The notes under the pieces were generated by a model. It was not told the origin of the DNA, did not search any database, and worked only from the letters and a program-made list of their open reading frames with translations. From Afipia sp. (GTDB lineage: Bacteria; Pseudomonadota; Alphaproteobacteria; Rhizobiales; Xanthobacteraceae): 13,391 nucleotides of DNA. The translations under genes and the position numbers were made by a program. Positions 5,476 to 12,799 of the stretch are shown in pieces. The stretch's first letter is position 1. Every line of letters begins with the position of its first letter. Where the stretch lies: NCBI GenBank assembly GCA_020056155.1, contig JAGVII010000500.1, positions 1 through 13,391 of the forward strand, read 5' to 3'.

Positions 5476-6890
5476 CCCGCGTCGTTCTCGCAAGCGCTGC
5501 CGCCGCGTTGATCGCGGTGGCAGGCATGGGATACGTCGTCGGCGTACAGCGTCCGCCGGCGAGTTCCATCGCTATGGTTGCTCCCGCAGCAGCGGAAGGA
5601 AGTTCCGCGCCGATCTATTTTCAGGATCCAGACGGCAAGCCTGCGTATTCGCTGACGCCCAGGAAGACCGGGGACGGCCGCAATTATCGCGCTGTTCCGG
5701 CGGGCGCCGACGTCAATTTTGATGAGACCGCTCCGGACATGCTGCCACCAGCGGCGGCATCCGCCGGCGGCGCTACGGAGCGTAAGATCAAGTACTACCG
5801 CAATCCGATGGGACTGCCGGACACCTCGCCGACACCAAAAAGAGATTCGATGGGGATGGATTACATCCCGGTCTATGAGGGCGAGGACAGCGATGACGGG
5901 TCGGTGAAGCTTTCGCCAGGGAAGATCCAGCGGACAGGCGTCAGCTCCGAACCCGCAACATCGCGCGTCATTCGAACCCTCATTCGTGCGCCGGGCACGA
6001 TCCAGCTCGACGAGCGCCGCATCTCCGTCATTTCGATGCGAGCGGAAAGCTGGGTGCAGAAGGTCGCGAACGTCACCACCGGCAGCAAAGTTAGCAAAGG
6101 TCAGCCGCTGATGGAAATTTACAGTCCATCCGTGGCATCGGCGGCCGCCGAATACATAGCCACCATCACGTCGAAAGGGACCAGCGGTGTCGCCGTGTAT
6201 GGTCGCGGCTCGCGGCAGCGGCTGATGAACCTCGACGTCCCCGACACAGCAATTGCGGCCATGGAGAAGAGCGGCACTGTTCCGATCACCATCGACTGGT
6301 CGGCACCGCGCGACGGCATTGTGCTCGAACGTAACGCTATTGAAGGTATGCGCGCGCAGCCCGGGGATGTGCTGTTCCGGGTTGCAGATACGTCCGTGGT
6401 TTGGGCGATGGTCGATGTCGCGGAGCGCAGTCTCGGCATGATTTCGGTTGGGCAGCCGGTAACCGTGAGGGCGCGCAGCTTTCCGGGTCGCGAGTTCGTC
6501 GGAAAGATTGCCGTCGTCTATCCACAAGTGAACCGGGAAACACGGACTGCCCGGGTGCGGATCGAATTGTCCAATCCGGATGGCGCGCTGCTTCCCGACA
6601 TGTATGTCGATGCGAATATCGATATCGGCAGCTCGCAGCCTGTGCTTGCCGTGCCTGAAAGCGCTGTTCTCGATACCGGCAGCCGTCAAGCGGTGTTCGT
6701 TGAGAAAGGACAAGGACGCTTTGAGCCGCGCGAGGTGAAACTCGGCCATCGCGGTGACGGCTATGTCGAAATCCGACAGGGTCTCACGGAGGGGGAGCCG
6801 GTCGTCGTCTCAGCCAACTTCCTGATCGATGCGGAAAGCAATCTGAAGGCTGCCCTCAAAGGGTTTTCGGACGCGGGAGGTCAGCAATGA
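5472..6890 (+). CDS. cusB: CusB-type RND efflux periplasmic adaptor
   Basis: A 472-residue membrane-fusion protein linking the inner-membrane pump to an outer-membrane channel. The N-terminal signal or anchor is residues 1-24. A heavy-metal-binding domain follows at 105-136 (KYYRNPMGLPDTSP, then SMGMDYIPVY) with Met113, Met127 and Met129. A collinear but degenerate copy precedes it at 48-76. The barrel-sandwich and hairpin region begins near 150 (LSPGKIQRTGV), with APGTIQLDERR, SKVSKGQPLMEIYSPS and, towards the C terminus, DVLFRVADTSVVWAMVDVAE, VGQPVTVRARSFPGREFVGKI, LPDMYVDANI and VPESAVLDTG, all usual for CusB. Length fits the family once the extra N-terminal domain is counted. The start overlaps the FixH-like stop and the stop overlaps the CusA start, both as ATGA. 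No outer-membrane partner gene is present in the window. Confidence 0.95.
   Translation: MTRVVLASAAAALIAVAGMGYVVGVQRPPASSIAMVAPAAAEGSSAPIYFQDPDGKPAYSLTPRKTGDGRNYRAVPAGADVNFDETAPDMLPPAAASAGGATERKIKYYRNPMGLPDTSPTPKRDSMGMDYIPVYEGEDSDDGSVKLSPGKIQRTGVSSEPATSRVIRTLIRAPGTIQLDERRISVISMRAESWVQKVANVTTGSKVSKGQPLMEIYSPSVASAAAEYIATITSKGTSGVAVYGRGSRQRLMNLDVPDTAIAAMEKSGTVPITIDWSAPRDGIVLERNAIEGMRAQPGDVLFRVADTSVVWAMVDVAERSLGMISVGQPVTVRARSFPGREFVGKIAVVYPQVNRETRTARVRIELSNPDGALLPDMYVDANIDIGSSQPVLAVPESAVLDTGSRQAVFVEKGQGRFEPREVKLGHRGDGYVEIRQGLTEGEPVVVSANFLIDAESNLKAALKGFSDAGGQQ
6875..6890 (+). repeat. Translational-coupling cassette, copy 1 (cusB/cusA junction)
   Basis: The 16 bases GGGAGGTCAGCAATGA encode the end of CusB (GGQQ, stop), and supply the ribosome site (GGGAGG) and the start codon of cusA. 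An identical 16-base copy lies at 10212-10227. Confidence 0.75.
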
Positions 6891-9800
6891 TTGCCCGCCT
6901 GATCGCATGGTCCGCGCGTAATCTGCTGTTGATCCTGTTCGGCACCGGTTTCGCCGCAGCGGCTGGCATCTACGCACTGGTTCATTTGCCGCTCGATGCA
7001 ATTCCGGATCTCTCGGACACCCAGGTAATTGTCTACACCGAATATCCCGGCCAGGCGCCGCAGGTGATCGAAGACCAGGTCACGTATCCGCTGACGACTG
7101 CGATGCTGACCGTGCCTCGATCCAAGGTCGTGCGCGGTTTCTCATTCTTCGGGGTTTCGTTCGTCTACGTCATCTTCGAGGATGGAACCGACATCTATTG
7201 GGCCCGCTCGCGGGTGCTCGAATTCCTCAATGGTGCGGCCTCGCGGTTGCCGGCCGGTGTAAGCCCGACGATCGGTCCCGACGCAACGGGCGTGGGATGG
7301 GTCTATCAATACGCGGTGGTATCGAAAGAGTTGAACCTCGCCGACACGCGGACCATCCAGGACTGGAATCTGAAATTCGCCCTAGCCAAGGCAGAAGGTG
7401 TCGCGGAAGTGGCGAGCGTCGGCGGCTTCGTCAAGCAGTACAACGTCATTCTCGATCCGCAACGCATGCGCGATCTCGGCATCACCATGCAGAAGATGCG
7501 CGATGCGATCCGCGCCAGCAACGCCGACGTCGGTGGTCGCACCGTCGAACTCTCGGAGTTCGAATACGTTATCCGCGGCAAAGGCTATCTGAAAGGCATC
7601 AACGATCTCGGCAACATCGTGCTGAAGACCAACAACGGGACCCCCGTCTTGCTGCGGGATGTTGCCCGTGTCGAGCTTGGTCCAGATGAGCGGCGCGGCA
7701 TCACTGAACTCAATGGCGAGGGTGAGGTCGCCAGCGGCATTGTGCTGCAACGTTTTGGCGTCAATGCGCTCGACGTCATCGATAACGTCAAGAAACGCTT
7801 CAAGGAGATCGCGAGTAGCCTGCCGAAATCCGTCGAGATCGTCCCGGTCTATGACCGCTCCAACCTGATCAATGCGGCCATCGCCACGCTCAAGCATACG
7901 TTGCTGGAGGAAAGCATCGTCGTGGCGCTGGTGTGCATCGTTTTCCTGCTGCATGTCCGCAGCGCGCTGGTGGCCATCATCATGCTGCCGGTCGGCGTGC
8001 TGATGGCGTTCGGCGCGATGAAGCTGCTCGGGCTGGGGTCCAACATCATGAGCCTCGGCGGCATCGCGATTGCGATTGGCGCCATGGTCGATGCGGCCAT
8101 CGTTATGATCGAGAATGCACACAAGCATCTGGAGCGGGCTGAACCCGGGCGGTCAAGAGTCGACATACTGATCAAGGCGGCGTCCGAGGTCGGACCGGCA
8201 CTGTTCTTTAGCCTGCTCATCATCACCGTGTCGTTCATGCCGATCTTCACGCTGGAATCGCAGGAAGGCCGGCTGTTCAGCCCGCTGGCATTCACCAAGA
8301 CGTTTGCGATGGCCGCTGCTGCGTTGCTGTCGGTGACATTGGTTCCGGCGCTGATGATCATCTTCGTGCGGGGCAAAATCGTTCCGGAGCACAAGAACCC
8401 GATCAACCGATTTCTGATCTGGATCTACCGGCCGGTGATCAAGGCCGTGATGCGCGCCAAGACCGTTGTGATCGTGTTGTCGCTCGCTGTGCTTGCGGTG
8501 ACGATCTGGCCGGCGCGTCAGCTCGGCACTGAGTTCATGCCCAACCTCAACGAAGGCACGCTGCTCTACATGCCCACCACGCTGCCGGGAATTTCGGTGA
8601 CCAAAGCGGGTGAACTGTTGCAGATGCAGGACAGGATCATCCGGTCGTTTCCGGAGGTGGCGTCGGTTTACGGCAAGGCCGGACGCGCAGCAACCGCGAC
8701 TGACCCGGCCCCGTCTGAGATGTTCGAGACTGTTATCAATCTGAAACCCAAGGAGCAATGGCGGCTTGGCATGACGATTGATGGCCTGATCGCAGAGATG
8801 GACAAGTCCCTGCAGTTTCCTGGCGTCTCGAATGCCTGGACCATGCCGATCAAGGCCCGCATCGACATGTTGTCGACCGGAATCCGGACGCCGATCGGCG
8901 TCAAGGTGATCGGGACCGATCTGGTCGTGATCGACAAACTGGCGAAACAGATTGAGCAGGTTTTGAAAGCTGTGCCCGGAACGTCATCGGCCTACGCCGA
9001 GCGAGGCATCGGCGGGTATTATCTCGATGTGACGCCGGATCGTGAGGCGTTGGCGCGCTACGGCATCATGGTCCAGGACGTTCAGGACGTGATTGGCACC
9101 GCACTCGGAGGTCAGACCGTGACCACGACGGTGGAAGGCCGACAGCGCTTCAGCGTCAACATGCGGTATCCGCGGGATCTGCGCGATAGTCCGCAGGCGA
9201 TCGCTAACGATGTCCTAGTGCCGATGCCGGCCGGTGGCGCGGTGCCGCTGGGTGAGGTTGCCAAGGTCGCTCCCGCTCGCGGGCCGACGTCGATCCGAAC
9301 CGAGAACGGGCAGTTGGCGACCTATATCTATGTCGACATTCGTGATCGCGACCTTGGCGGCTACGTCGCCGACGCGCAGGAGGCGGTGCAGGCCAGCATC
9401 CAGTTCCCGCCGGGCGCTTACGTGATCTGGAGCGGTCAGTTCGAATATCTTGAACGCGCGACCGCGCGCCTGAAGATCGTTGTGCCGGTAACGCTTCTGA
9501 TCATCTTCCTGCTGCTGTATCTCAACTTCCGCTCGGTGACGGACACGATGATCGTGATGCTGTCGCTGCCGTTTGCATTGATCGGCGGCATCTGGCTGAT
9601 GTGGTGGCTTGGCTTCAACCTGTCTGTGGCAGTCGTGGTTGGCTTCATCGCGCTCGCGGGCGTTGCGGCCGAAACCGGCGTCGTGATGCTGATCTACCTC
9701 AATCAGGCGCTGGCGGAAATCAAAGTGCGCCGCGAAGCCGAAGGCCGGGCGTTAACTCGCCACGATCTTTATGATGCGATCATGGAGGGTGCGGTGGAGC

Positions 9801-10084
9801 GGGTGCGGCCGAAGATGATGACGGTCGTCGCCATCATGGCGGGACTGCTGCCGATCATGTGGAGCACCGGAACGGGCTCCGAGATCATGCAGCGCATCGC
9901 AGTACCGATGATCGGCGGCATGATGTCGTCAACGCTGCTGACGCTGATCGTAATCCCCGCGATCTATGGATTGATCAAAGGCTTCCGTTTGCCGCCCAAT
10001 GATCGTGGAAGCGATCATCTGCCATCGCGGGCCATCGAGCCGGTCAAGGAAGACTCACGACTTGTTTCGGAACCAGCCGAGTGA
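6887..10084 (+). CDS. cusA: CusA-type heavy-metal RND efflux pump
   Basis: A 1065-residue inner-membrane proton-driven exporter of the HME-RND family, predicted to carry Cu(I)/Ag(I). The first membrane helix (residues about 11-30) leads to LPLDAIPDLSDTQVIVYTEYPGQAP, a standard opening. The three substrate methionines of E. coli CusA (573, 623, 672) correspond to Met562 (LLYMPTTLPG), Met612 (APSEMFETVI) and Met661 (RIDMLSTGI), all with the same offset of 11, which supports monovalent Cu/Ag rather than divalent zinc or cobalt. In helix 4, GAMVDAAIVMIENAHKHLE provides Asp402 and Glu409 of the proton relay. The C-terminal helices include GFIALAGVAAETGVVMLIYL and RVRPKMMTVVAIMAGLLPIMW. Length and domain order are complete. 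Translation starts within the end of cusB (ATGA). A 44-residue Met-rich gene begins 8 bases after the stop. Confidence 0.97.
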   Translation: MIARLIAWSARNLLLILFGTGFAAAAGIYALVHLPLDAIPDLSDTQVIVYTEYPGQAPQVIEDQVTYPLTTAMLTVPRSKVVRGFSFFGVSFVYVIFEDGTDIYWARSRVLEFLNGAASRLPAGVSPTIGPDATGVGWVYQYAVVSKELNLADTRTIQDWNLKFALAKAEGVAEVASVGGFVKQYNVILDPQRMRDLGITMQKMRDAIRASNADVGGRTVELSEFEYVIRGKGYLKGINDLGNIVLKTNNGTPVLLRDVARVELGPDERRGITELNGEGEVASGIVLQRFGVNALDVIDNVKKRFKEIASSLPKSVEIVPVYDRSNLINAAIATLKHTLLEESIVVALVCIVFLLHVRSALVAIIMLPVGVLMAFGAMKLLGLGSNIMSLGGIAIAIGAMVDAAIVMIENAHKHLERAEPGRSRVDILIKAASEVGPALFFSLLIITVSFMPIFTLESQEGRLFSPLAFTKTFAMAAAALLSVTLVPALMIIFVRGKIVPEHKNPINRFLIWIYRPVIKAVMRAKTVVIVLSLAVLAVTIWPARQLGTEFMPNLNEGTLLYMPTTLPGISVTKAGELLQMQDRIIRSFPEVASVYGKAGRAATATDPAPSEMFETVINLKPKEQWRLGMTIDGLIAEMDKSLQFPGVSNAWTMPIKARIDMLSTGIRTPIGVKVIGTDLVVIDKLAKQIEQVLKAVPGTSSAYAERGIGGYYLDVTPDREALARYGIMVQDVQDVIGTALGGQTVTTTVEGRQRFSVNMRYPRDLRDSPQAIANDVLVPMPAGGAVPLGEVAKVAPARGPTSIRTENGQLATYIYVDIRDRDLGGYVADAQEAVQASIQFPPGAYVIWSGQFEYLERATARLKIVVPVTLLIIFLLLYLNFRSVTDTMIVMLSLPFALIGGIWLMWWLGFNLSVAVVVGFIALAGVAAETGVVMLIYLNQALAEIKVRREAEGRALTRHDLYDAIMEGAVERVRPKMMTVVAIMAGLLPIMWSTGTGSEIMQRIAVPMIGGMMSSTLLTLIVIPAIYGLIKGFRLPPNDRGSDHLPSRAIEPVKEDSRLVSEPAE

Positions 10085-10092
10085 GGTGAACC

Positions 10093-10227
10093 ATGATGAA
10101 CGACATGATGCCCGGAATGATGTGGGGCATGGGGCTTCTCTGGTTGTTGGTCGTCTTTGTTTTGATCTTATCGGCAGCGGCACTCATCAAGTATCTGCGC
10201 TCCGGCAATAAGGGAGGTCAGCAATGA
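10093..10227 (+). CDS. 44-residue Met-rich single-helix membrane protein
   Basis: A very small gene that length cut-offs would miss. Seven of its first 13 residues are methionine (MMNDMMPGMMWGM). A single hydrophobic helix follows (LLWLLVVFVLILSAAALI, about 15-32), then a short basic tail ending GGQQ. GAGGTGA (10083-10089) supplies the ribosome site; the gene starts 8 bases after cusA and ends overlapping the cytochrome start as ATGA. The orientation expected from the basic C-terminal side would leave the Met cluster on the periplasmic face, where it could gather Cu(I) near the pump. That function is inference. It could also be a small regulatory subunit of CusA. Similar tiny Met-rich proteins occur beside copper genes in related bacteria, as far as I recall. 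Confidence 0.75.
   Translation: MMNDMMPGMMWGMGLLWLLVVFVLILSAAALIKYLRSGNKGGQQ
10212..10227 (+). repeat. Translational-coupling cassette, copy 2 (small gene/cytochrome junction)
   Basis: Identical to 6875-6890 over 16 bases (GGGAGGTCAGCAATGA). It encodes GGQQ-stop of the 44-residue protein and provides the ribosome site and ATG of the cytochrome c gene. Confidence 0.75.
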
Positions 10228-10934
10228 ACAAGTCCACGATAACGGCGCTTGCGACAATCGCATTTCTGCCTCCCGCACTTGCACAGCAAGACGATGCAGC
10301 CCGAGGCCAGCGCGATTTCCAGGTCTGCGCGCCATGCCACTCGCTGGAAGCTGATCGAAACATGACAGGACCTAGCCTCGCCGATCTTTGGAATAGAAAG
10401 GCTGGCGGTTTACCGAGCTTCAGCCGCTACTCACAGGCCCTGAAGTCGTCGGGAATTACCTGGGACGACACCACACTCAACGAGTGGCTTCGGGATCCGA
10501 AGCACCTCATTCCGGGCAACACGATGCTGTTCCCCGGCGTGAAGGACGCAGGACGGCGCGGCGATCTTCTGGCGTTTCTCAAAGAAGCGACCCAGCCCGG
10601 TCGCGCTCCGTCACCGACTGCACAACGCGGCAATCAAATGGGCGGGATGATGGGCATGATGGGTGGCGGCGCGGTCCCAAATCTCAAAAAGCTCGACCCG
10701 GACGCACGGGTCCAGGTGATCACGCATTGCCGGGATACCTATCGGGTGACGACCGCAGATGGGAAAACGCGCGATTTCTGGGAGCGAAATCTGAGATTCA
10801 AGACTGACGTAAGCGGAGATGGGCCTCAGAAAGGCGCGCCGGCGATCGTGGCGGCAGGCATGATGGGAGACCGGGCCGACGTGATCTTCGCCGCACCCGA
10901 AGAGATCAGCGGAGCCATCTCACCGCAATGTTGA
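10224..10934 (+). CDS. Class I cytochrome c with Met-rich linker and extra C-terminal domain
   Basis: A 236-residue secreted protein. The signal peptide is residues 1-20 (ALA before QQ). The cytochrome c domain spans about 24-122, with the haem-binding CAPCH at 35-39, a TGPSLADL loop and the axial Met101 in GNTMLFPGV. A Pro/Ser and then Met-rich linker follows (NQMGGMMGMMGGG, 137-149). The final domain, about 152-236, has no second haem motif but contains Cys169 (THCRDTY) and the terminal residue Cys236, plus GKTRDFWERNLRF and AAGMMGDRADVIFA. I recall similar C-terminal domains in other rhizobial cytochromes near copper pumps but no assigned function. The gene starts inside the preceding Met-rich gene with a strong ribosome site. 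It may carry electrons from Cu(I) oxidation, or bind copper itself; both are inference. Confidence 0.88.
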   Translation: MNKSTITALATIAFLPPALAQQDDAARGQRDFQVCAPCHSLEADRNMTGPSLADLWNRKAGGLPSFSRYSQALKSSGITWDDTTLNEWLRDPKHLIPGNTMLFPGVKDAGRRGDLLAFLKEATQPGRAPSPTAQRGNQMGGMMGMMGGGAVPNLKKLDPDARVQVITHCRDTYRVTTADGKTRDFWERNLRFKTDVSGDGPQKGAPAIVAAGMMGDRADVIFAAPEEISGAISPQC

Positions 10935-10987
10935 TCGGCTCCAAGCCCATCAACCCACGGCGGCAGGGCAACGGGCCGAGGATTTTT
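10935..10987 (+). terminator. Possible intrinsic terminator of the cus operon
   Basis: After the cytochrome stop, TCGGC-T-CC (10935-10942) can pair with GGGCCGA (10973-10979) with one bulge, and GCCC (10945-10948) with GGGC (10966-10969). A T5 run follows at 10983-10987. The 17-base loop and the bulge make it imperfect, but its position between operon end and the sigF promoter fits. Confidence 0.4.
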
Positions 10988-11007
10988 CGATCCAGGGCGC
11001 TTTTGAT

Positions 11008-11039
11008 TGTAACCAAACTGGCTGGATCAGCGAACTCAT
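11008..11039 (+). promoter_or_regulatory. ECF (SigF-type) promoter before sigF
   Basis: TGTAACC (-35 element, 11008-11014), exactly 16 bases, then CGAACTCAT (-10 element CGAA plus five bases, 11031-11039). The -10 element ends 20 bases before the sigF ATG, giving a very short leader. The core matches the GTAACC-N16-CGAA consensus I recall for Caulobacter SigF. An identical arrangement with the same flanking bases lies at 12287-12318, which argues strongly against chance. Confidence 0.75.
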
Positions 11040-11054
11040 AGAGATAACGCAAGC

Positions 11055-11612
11055 ATGACGACCCACGAAATAGAACTCAAGACACTGATGCTTGCCAGCC
11101 TGGATGGCGACGCGGCCTCGCATCGCGCACTGTTAGAGCGACTGAGCCGCCGTCTGCGCGCGTATTACAAAGGCAAACTTGCGAATATTGGAAGAGGCGC
11201 GGCAGAGGCCGAAGATCTGGTTCAGGAAGCGATATTGGCGATCCACATCAAGCGGCATACCTATAATCCAGCGGAACCGCTCACACCGTGGGTGCATGCA
11301 ATCGCGCGCTACAAGTTGATCGATTTCCTGCGCCGGACCCGGACGTCGCTTGCTGATGTTCCTATCGATCAGGCCGATCAAATCATGGCATATGACGACA
11401 GTGTCGGTGCCGAGAGTACTTATGACGTCAGGCGGCTCATGGCGCGGCTGCCGAAAAACATGCGATGTGCCATCGAGGCTGTAAAACTGGACGGACAGAG
11501 CATAGCTGAAGCGGCAGACCGATGCGGTATCTCCGAATCGGCCGTGAAGGTGAACATTCATCGTGGGCTCAAGGCACTCGCGGCCTTAATTGCCCGGGAA
11601 GCGGGAACATGA
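11055..11612 (+). CDS. sigF: ECF sigma factor, SigF-like
   Basis: A 185-residue extracytoplasmic-function sigma-70 factor. Region 2 spans about 20-96: EAEDLVQEAILAIH (core binding, 51-64) and PWVHAIARYKLIDFLRR (-10 recognition, 78-94). Region 4 lies at about 125-178, with MARLPKNMRCAIEAVKLDGQSI and the helix-turn-helix ADRCGISESAVKVNIHRGLKAL, which should read the GTAACC element. There is no region 3, as expected. Its stop overlaps the start of a DUF1109 membrane protein (ATGA), the sigF-nrsF pairing known from Caulobacter, where the pair responds to metals and oxidants such as cadmium and dichromate and, in later work, copper. The start has only a weak GAGAT ribosome site. The exact promoter match directly upstream suggests self-activation. 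Confidence 0.92.
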   Translation: MTTHEIELKTLMLASLDGDAASHRALLERLSRRLRAYYKGKLANIGRGAAEAEDLVQEAILAIHIKRHTYNPAEPLTPWVHAIARYKLIDFLRRTRTSLADVPIDQADQIMAYDDSVGAESTYDVRRLMARLPKNMRCAIEAVKLDGQSIAEAADRCGISESAVKVNIHRGLKALAALIAREAGT

Positions 11613-12250
11613 AGACGGACGACTTGGTTGCCATGCTGAGTACGAGCGTCGAGCCGGTGGACCGCATGTTGGTCGTTCGCACGGTTGGGATCGCCGTTGC
11701 GGCTGCTTCAGTGTTGGCGTTTGCGATCATGCTGATCGGGCTGGGTATCCGGCCAGATCTGATTACGGTCCGCGCCTTCATGTTCTTGTTGCTGAAGCTC
11801 GCGTTCACGGTTGGGGTCGTCGGCGTTGCATCGGTCTATCTCACAAGGCTGGCGCGCCCCGGAGGGGAGCGAAAAACCTCGTCGATTATGGTTGCGATGC
11901 CGTTCCTCGCAATTGTGTTACTTGCTGCAATGAGCCTTGCTTTTGCGCCGAGTTCTTACTGGGACAAAATGATCGTCGGGGATCAATGGCTTGAATGCCT
12001 TCTCTCTATCCCGATCATCGCAATCCTGCCATTCGCCATTACCATTTGGGCCGTACGAAGGGCTGCCCCAACGGATCTCGCCCGCACAGGTGCCTTTGCC
12101 GGCCTCATTTCTGGTGGCGTGAGTGCAATGGCTTATGCGCTTCATTGCACGGACGATTCATTGCCGTTCGTTGCGGTCTGGTACGGTGGCACGATTGCCC
12201 TCTGCACCTTCGCAGGCGCAATATTGGGACCGCGCTTGTTGCGGTGGTAA
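11609..12250 (+). CDS. nrsF: NrsF-type anti-sigma factor (DUF1109)
   Basis: A 213-residue inner-membrane protein with six hydrophobic segments and a short cytoplasmic N terminus (MKTDDLVAMLSTSVEPV) that should hold SigF. It belongs to the DUF1109/NrsF family by pairing, topology and sequence. Two cysteines stand at 130 (WLECLLSIP) and 180 (ALHCTDDSLPF). Caulobacter NrsF is reported, as I recall, to need Cys131 and Cys181 for sensing, the same spacing of 50 and almost the same numbers. A third cysteine is at 199. The likely mechanism is that metal or oxidation at these cysteines releases SigF. The start codon overlaps the sigF stop. The frame reads through upstream to 11522, but that would lie inside sigF and is rejected. 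The next 116 bases carry the second SigF-type promoter. Confidence 0.9.
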   Translation: MKTDDLVAMLSTSVEPVDRMLVVRTVGIAVAAASVLAFAIMLIGLGIRPDLITVRAFMFLLLKLAFTVGVVGVASVYLTRLARPGGERKTSSIMVAMPFLAIVLLAAMSLAFAPSSYWDKMIVGDQWLECLLSIPIIAILPFAITIWAVRRAAPTDLARTGAFAGLISGGVSAMAYALHCTDDSLPFVAVWYGGTIALCTFAGAILGPRLLRW

Positions 12251-12286
12251 CGGGCTTTGGTGCTTGTTTTCACGTCAGCGTGAGCG

Positions 12287-12318
12287 TGTAACCGGCCGAC
12301 GATTCGCTCCGAACTCAT
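12287..12318 (+). promoter_or_regulatory. Second ECF (SigF-type) promoter, before the secreted orphan gene
   Basis: TGTAACC (12287-12293), exactly 16 bases, then CGAACTCAT (12310-12318). All 16 fixed positions match the site before sigF, while the spacers differ. The -10 element ends about 54 bases before ATG 12367. A 5-bp inverted repeat (TCACG-TCAG-CGTGA, 12270-12283) lies just upstream of the -35 element and could be an operator or chance. Confidence 0.75.
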
Positions 12319-12366
12319 TTGTAGAAGCGCACGTGATGAGCTTCTCCACTGACAAGGAGCCGGACA

Positions 12367-12633
12367 ATGTTAAGGAAACGCCTACTCACTATTTCGCTGC
12401 TGTTGCCGCTGGTGGCGATATCAGCAGCGGCCCAAGCTGGCGCGACAATCTCGGACAAGCGGTATTGGCCCAGTGAGGTTGGACCGAGCGCATACCGAAC
12501 TGTTGGCTCGCAAAACAAATTGAGCTCTGCGTTCGCGTCCGACCGAATGACGTCACGTTTCCAGGCCGCGACGACAGTCAACGAGGGTCGAAACGTGTGG
12601 CGCTATCAAGGCGGCCCGAAATCTCTCCGATGA
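12367..12633 (+). CDS. Small secreted protein of unknown function, probable SigF target
   Basis: An 88-residue protein with a good signal peptide (residues 1-24, ISAAAQAGA). The mature part of about 64 residues has no cysteine and a single Met, is rich in Ser, Arg, Ala and Tyr, and contains DKRYWPSEVGPSAYR near its start and WRYQGGPKSLR at its end. I do not recognise a named family; small rhizobial secreted proteins with similar YWP and GGPKS ends may exist, but I cannot confirm this. It lacks metal ligands such as the Cys pattern of bufferins (DUF2282), which SigF controls in Caulobacter. AAGGAG (12354-12359) lies seven bases before the ATG, and a SigF-type promoter stands 50-80 bases upstream. 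The following 166 bases (12634-12799) show no convincing gene. Confidence 0.68.
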   Translation: MLRKRLLTISLLLPLVAISAAAQAGATISDKRYWPSEVGPSAYRTVGSQNKLSSAFASDRMTSRFQAATTVNEGRNVWRYQGGPKSLR

Positions 12634-12799
12634 CGCGCACCTGAGAGCAATGATGCGCACCAGCCAAAAGGCGTATGCGTCATCGACGAGCGCGCAGTGA
12701 GCTGGTTCGAAGCGGAAGGGTTGCGGATCCGGATTGATCACAGCCACCCTTTCACAGCGACGATTCTACATTTTCTTCACCAAAAGGAAGAGCAATCGT

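Noticed and set aside
5421..6749. Long reverse-strand open frame of 442 codons opposite cusB
   Set aside because: It is a mirror frame of a high-GC gene; the protein has no recognisable motif while the + strand encodes a clear CusB.
7382..8128. Reverse-strand open frame opposite cusA
   Set aside because: Asp/His-rich low-information translation opposite a complete, motif-bearing CusA; a shadow.
11522..11608. Upstream extension of the nrsF frame
   Set aside because: It lies within sigF region 4 and has no ribosome site; the ATGA overlap at 11609 is the natural start.
12123..12476. Open frame overlapping the nrsF end and the secreted orphan gene
   Set aside because: Frame-shifted shadow crossing a promoter; no signal peptide or ribosome site.
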